Assembly (NCBI GenBank): GCA_945918315.1
Contig: CAMEIK010000056.1
Location: 1 to 7,285, forward strand
Origin: an uncultured Clostridia bacterium
Lineage (GTDB): Bacteria; Bacillota; Clostridia; Oscillospirales; Oscillospiraceae
Reading direction: 5' to 3'
Length of the DNA stretch: 7,285 nucleotides
Positions 6,072 to 7,285 of this stretch are shown here, in pieces (the stretch's first letter is position 1; each line of letters begins with the position of its first letter). The notes below the pieces were generated by a model. That model saw only the letters and a list, made by a program, of their open reading frames with translations, was not told where the DNA came from and searched no databases. Position numbers and translations under genes: made by a program.

Positions 6072-6732
6072 TTACAGGAAGCTCCGGCTGAGCAATATCC
6101 GCACCCCGGAATACTCCCATCTGCTGCTGCTCCTGGGGTGGGTAGGTTATTTTCTGCTGTACTTTCTGACGGAAAGCTTTATCCCGGCGGAGCGCTGCTA
6201 CCCCGTCCACTGCCGGCTTGACGATCTCATTCCTTTCAATGAGTTTTTCCTGATCTTCTATGTGTCCTGGTATGTGCTGATTGTTGTGTCCATGGTGTAC
6301 TTCCTGCTCTATGATGTGGGAAGCTTCAAAAGTATGCAGACCTACATCATCATTACCCAGGCCGTCGCCATGACCATCTACATTCTCCTGCCCAACCGCC
6401 AGGACCTGCGGCCCGAGACCTTCGCCCGGGACAATATCCTCACCCGGCTCATGGCCTTTATCTACTCTGTGGACACCAGCACCGGGGTGTGCCCGTCCCT
6501 GCATGTGGCCTACTCCCTGGGCATCGCCTCCACCTGGCTCAAAAAGAAGGATGCCTCCCGGTTTGCCAAGGTCTTTGTCACGGTGCTGGCGGTCTTCATC
6601 TGCATCAGCGTTGCCTTTGTCAAGCAACACAGTGTGGTGGATATTTTCGCCGCCATCCCTGTGGGAATCCTGGCGGAGTTCCTGGTCTTCCGGAATTACT
6701 GGCGGGAAAAGCTGGCTGCGGCGAAGCCATAA
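6052..6732 (+). CDS. PAP2/AUR1-like membrane phosphatase or phosphotransferase
   Basis: This is a 226-residue membrane protein with about five or six helices (roughly 22-41, 64-88, 97-114, 140-160, 171-190 and 196-214). The three PAP2 signature blocks are present in order: NRQDLRP (115-121), CPSLHVAYS (147-155) with nucleophile-assisting His151, and KQHSVVD (191-197) with His193 and Asp197 in HX3D. PSLH instead of PSGH is typical of the PAP2_3 and AUR1-like branch, which includes inositol-phosphorylceramide synthases, so it may transfer a phospho-headgroup rather than simply hydrolyse a lipid phosphate. Its start lies inside the end of the acyltransferase gene, with GAGGTG (6036-6041) ten bases upstream. 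The pairing suggests one enzyme makes a phosphatidate-like lipid and this one acts on it. The substrate is inference. Confidence 0.85.
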   Translation: MKKPVVDYRKLRLSNIRTPEYSHLLLLLGWVGYFLLYFLTESFIPAERCYPVHCRLDDLIPFNEFFLIFYVSWYVLIVVSMVYFLLYDVGSFKSMQTYIIITQAVAMTIYILLPNRQDLRPETFARDNILTRLMAFIYSVDTSTGVCPSLHVAYSLGIASTWLKKKDASRFAKVFVTVLAVFICISVAFVKQHSVVDIFAAIPVGILAEFLVFRNYWREKLAAAKP

Positions 6733-6956
6733 CCGCCCGCCTGGACAGGTGTGTTTTCGTTTCGCCTTTGGGTACCGCTCGGTATCGGCGGGTGCCCCGC
6801 AGGCAAGTCGTGACATACCTGGTCTGTGGTCGTTTTTGCCCTCTTAATTTAGGTATGATTGCCCCCGGCAATCATTGGGATTTTGATTCACTGCGTGCAG
6901 CACCACCCGCTCGGTATCGTTCTATGGTACGACAAATTGGAATTTGGTGGGCTGTC
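6733..6956. other. Gene-free spacer downstream of the PAP2 gene
   Basis: I see no credible coding region on either strand. It holds a 13-bp direct repeat, CCGCTCGGTATCG, at 6775-6787 and 6907-6919, 132 bp apart, and the hairpin at 6856-6874. The rest has no structure I can interpret. The intergenic region continues to 7221 with the repeat elements and terminator listed separately. Confidence 0.5.
6856..6874 (+). terminator. Hairpin downstream of the PAP2 gene, possible weak terminator
   Basis: TGATTGCC (6856-6863) and GGCAATCA (6867-6874) form a perfect 8-bp stem with a CCC loop, 124 bp after the PAP2 stop codon. What follows (TTGGGATTTTG) is only partly T-rich, so termination is tentative. 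Confidence 0.3.
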
Positions 6957-7060
6957 AGAACCTGGCATTCAGGACCAGTTCTCTTTCCTGGTGTGGGAAT
7001 CTCCATCGAATTCCGGGCTATTGATCGTCATCCATTCGTAGGGGACGGGTTTCCCGTCCC
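6957..7060 (-). repeat. Inverted copy of module B joined to a GTAGGGG hairpin
   Basis: Read on the minus strand, 7060-7024 matches 657-693 exactly over 37 bp. An ungapped hand comparison of 7060-6967 with 657-750 gives 79 identities in 94 positions, and similarity fades near 6957. It includes the GTAGGGG hairpin arm (7035-7060) and the first part of module B (GAATCTCCAT and CGAATTC blocks), but lacks the ATTGTCAATT tail seen in the other copies. Confidence 0.75.
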
Positions 7061-7149
7061 ATTACACAGCAGCATGGTTACCGCTTCGCCCAACCCTTTT
7101 GGGGATTTTCCCTCGCTGCCGCCGGGCTGTCCGGGAGGACAGCCCCTAC
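7035..7149. repeat. Paired GTAGGGG hairpin element with unlike stems
   Basis: The left arm is TTCGTAGGGG plus the GGGACGGG/CCCGTCCC hairpin (7035-7060). The right arm, inverted, ends in CCCCTAC (7143-7149) and carries a different perfect 9-bp hairpin: GGGCTGTCC (7124-7132) with GGACAGCCC (7137-7145) around GGGA. The spacer of 63 nt contains no gene. The arrangement copies that at 605-682, but the right stem has a different sequence. Confidence 0.65.
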
Positions 7150-7185
7150 TCCCTGATAATTATCATTTTGCCACTGTCAACTAAC

Positions 7186-7219
7186 AACATCGGCCCCGGA
7201 AAATTCCGGGGCCGATGTT
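7186..7219 (-). terminator. Strong terminator-like hairpin
   Basis: AACATCGGCCCCGGAA (7186-7201) and its exact inverse (7204-7219) form a perfect, GC-rich 16-bp stem; the real loop is probably the central AAAA-type bases. It lies two bases beyond the stop codon of the leftward gene at 7222-7285. The tail on the minus strand is GTTAGTT and on the plus strand TGTTAATT, only modestly U-rich, so it may serve both converging transcription units. Confidence 0.72.
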
Positions 7220-7221
7220 TG

Positions 7222-7285
7222 TTAATTAGATCCGTCTGTAAGCTTCTGCTTTTCAAACTGCAGGGTATAGAGCTGGTAGTACCGG
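7222..7285 (-). CDS. C-terminal end of a probable ABC exporter (partial)
   Basis: Read leftward from the window edge, an open frame gives 20 codons (RYYQLYTLQFEKQKL and so on, ending DGSN) and stops at TAA (7224-7222). The YYxLYxxQF pattern is the usual C-terminal tail of fused membrane/ATPase multidrug and lipid-type ABC exporters. A strong hairpin follows the stop at once, which supports a real gene end. The fragment is very short, so the family assignment rests on one motif. The gene's body lies outside the window. Confidence 0.55.
   Translation of the reverse strand, partial: RYYQLYTLQFEKQKLTDGSN

Noticed and set aside
5947..6816. Long open frame on the minus strand across the lipid operon (289 codons)
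   Set aside because: It is antisense to the PAP2 gene, which has clear family motifs, and its translation is rich in low-complexity His/Gln/Gly runs with no recognisable domain.
605..7149. CRISPR array formed by the repeated palindromes
   Set aside because: The repeats are not regularly spaced, occur in both orientations and are far apart, with no row of equal-length spacers.

Overview
The window is a GC-rich stretch with strong AGGAGG-type ribosome binding sites, short or overlapping gene junctions, and intergenic spaces full of palindromic repeats. Gene content and repeat style suggest a gut-type Clostridia genome, probably Oscillospiraceae/Ruminococcaceae. That placement is inference from general style and was not tested by any search.

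Layout, left to right. (1) 25-474 (+) encodes a small four-cysteine protein of the C_GCAxxG_C_C family. (2) 475-817 has no gene. It holds a nested palindrome next to the stop codon, a small hairpin, a paired GTAGGGG-hairpin element, and a copy of a dispersed element called 'module B' here. (3) 818-4701 (-) is a compact three-gene operon, read right to left: a MoxR-type AAA+ ATPase, a DUF58 protein, and a membrane-anchored transglutaminase-like protein. The junctions are a 1-nt gap and an 11-nt overlap. A good sigma-A-like promoter at 4727-4755 drives the operon and helps fix the first start codon. (4) 4756-5288 is a divergent intergenic region occupied by two palindromic, MITE-like elements (4788-4957 and about 4971-5237). 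(5) 5289-6732 (+) is a two-gene lipid operon with a 20-nt overlap: a PlsC-like acyltransferase lacking the usual HX4D aspartate, then a PAP2/AUR1-like membrane phosphatase or phosphotransferase. (6) 6733-7221 has no gene. It holds small hairpins, an inverted copy of module B joined to a GTAGGGG hairpin, a second hairpin of the same design but different stem sequence, and a strong terminator-like hairpin. (7) 7222-7285 (-) is the last 20 codons of a gene entering from the right, resembling the tail of an ABC exporter.

How the parts may work together: MoxR, DUF58 and transglutaminase genes co-occur widely in bacteria. The ATPase is thought to act as a chaperone-like partner for the DUF58 protein, and the transglutaminase-like enzyme faces outside the membrane. 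The acyltransferase and PAP2 proteins fit successive steps of phospholipid or glycolipid remodelling (making, then using, a phosphatidate-like lipid).

I did not find a clearly new gene system. The most unusual signals are the repeat architecture (hairpins whose stem sequences differ while the design stays the same, and an inverted pair of repeats flanking both operons) and the altered active site of the acyltransferase.
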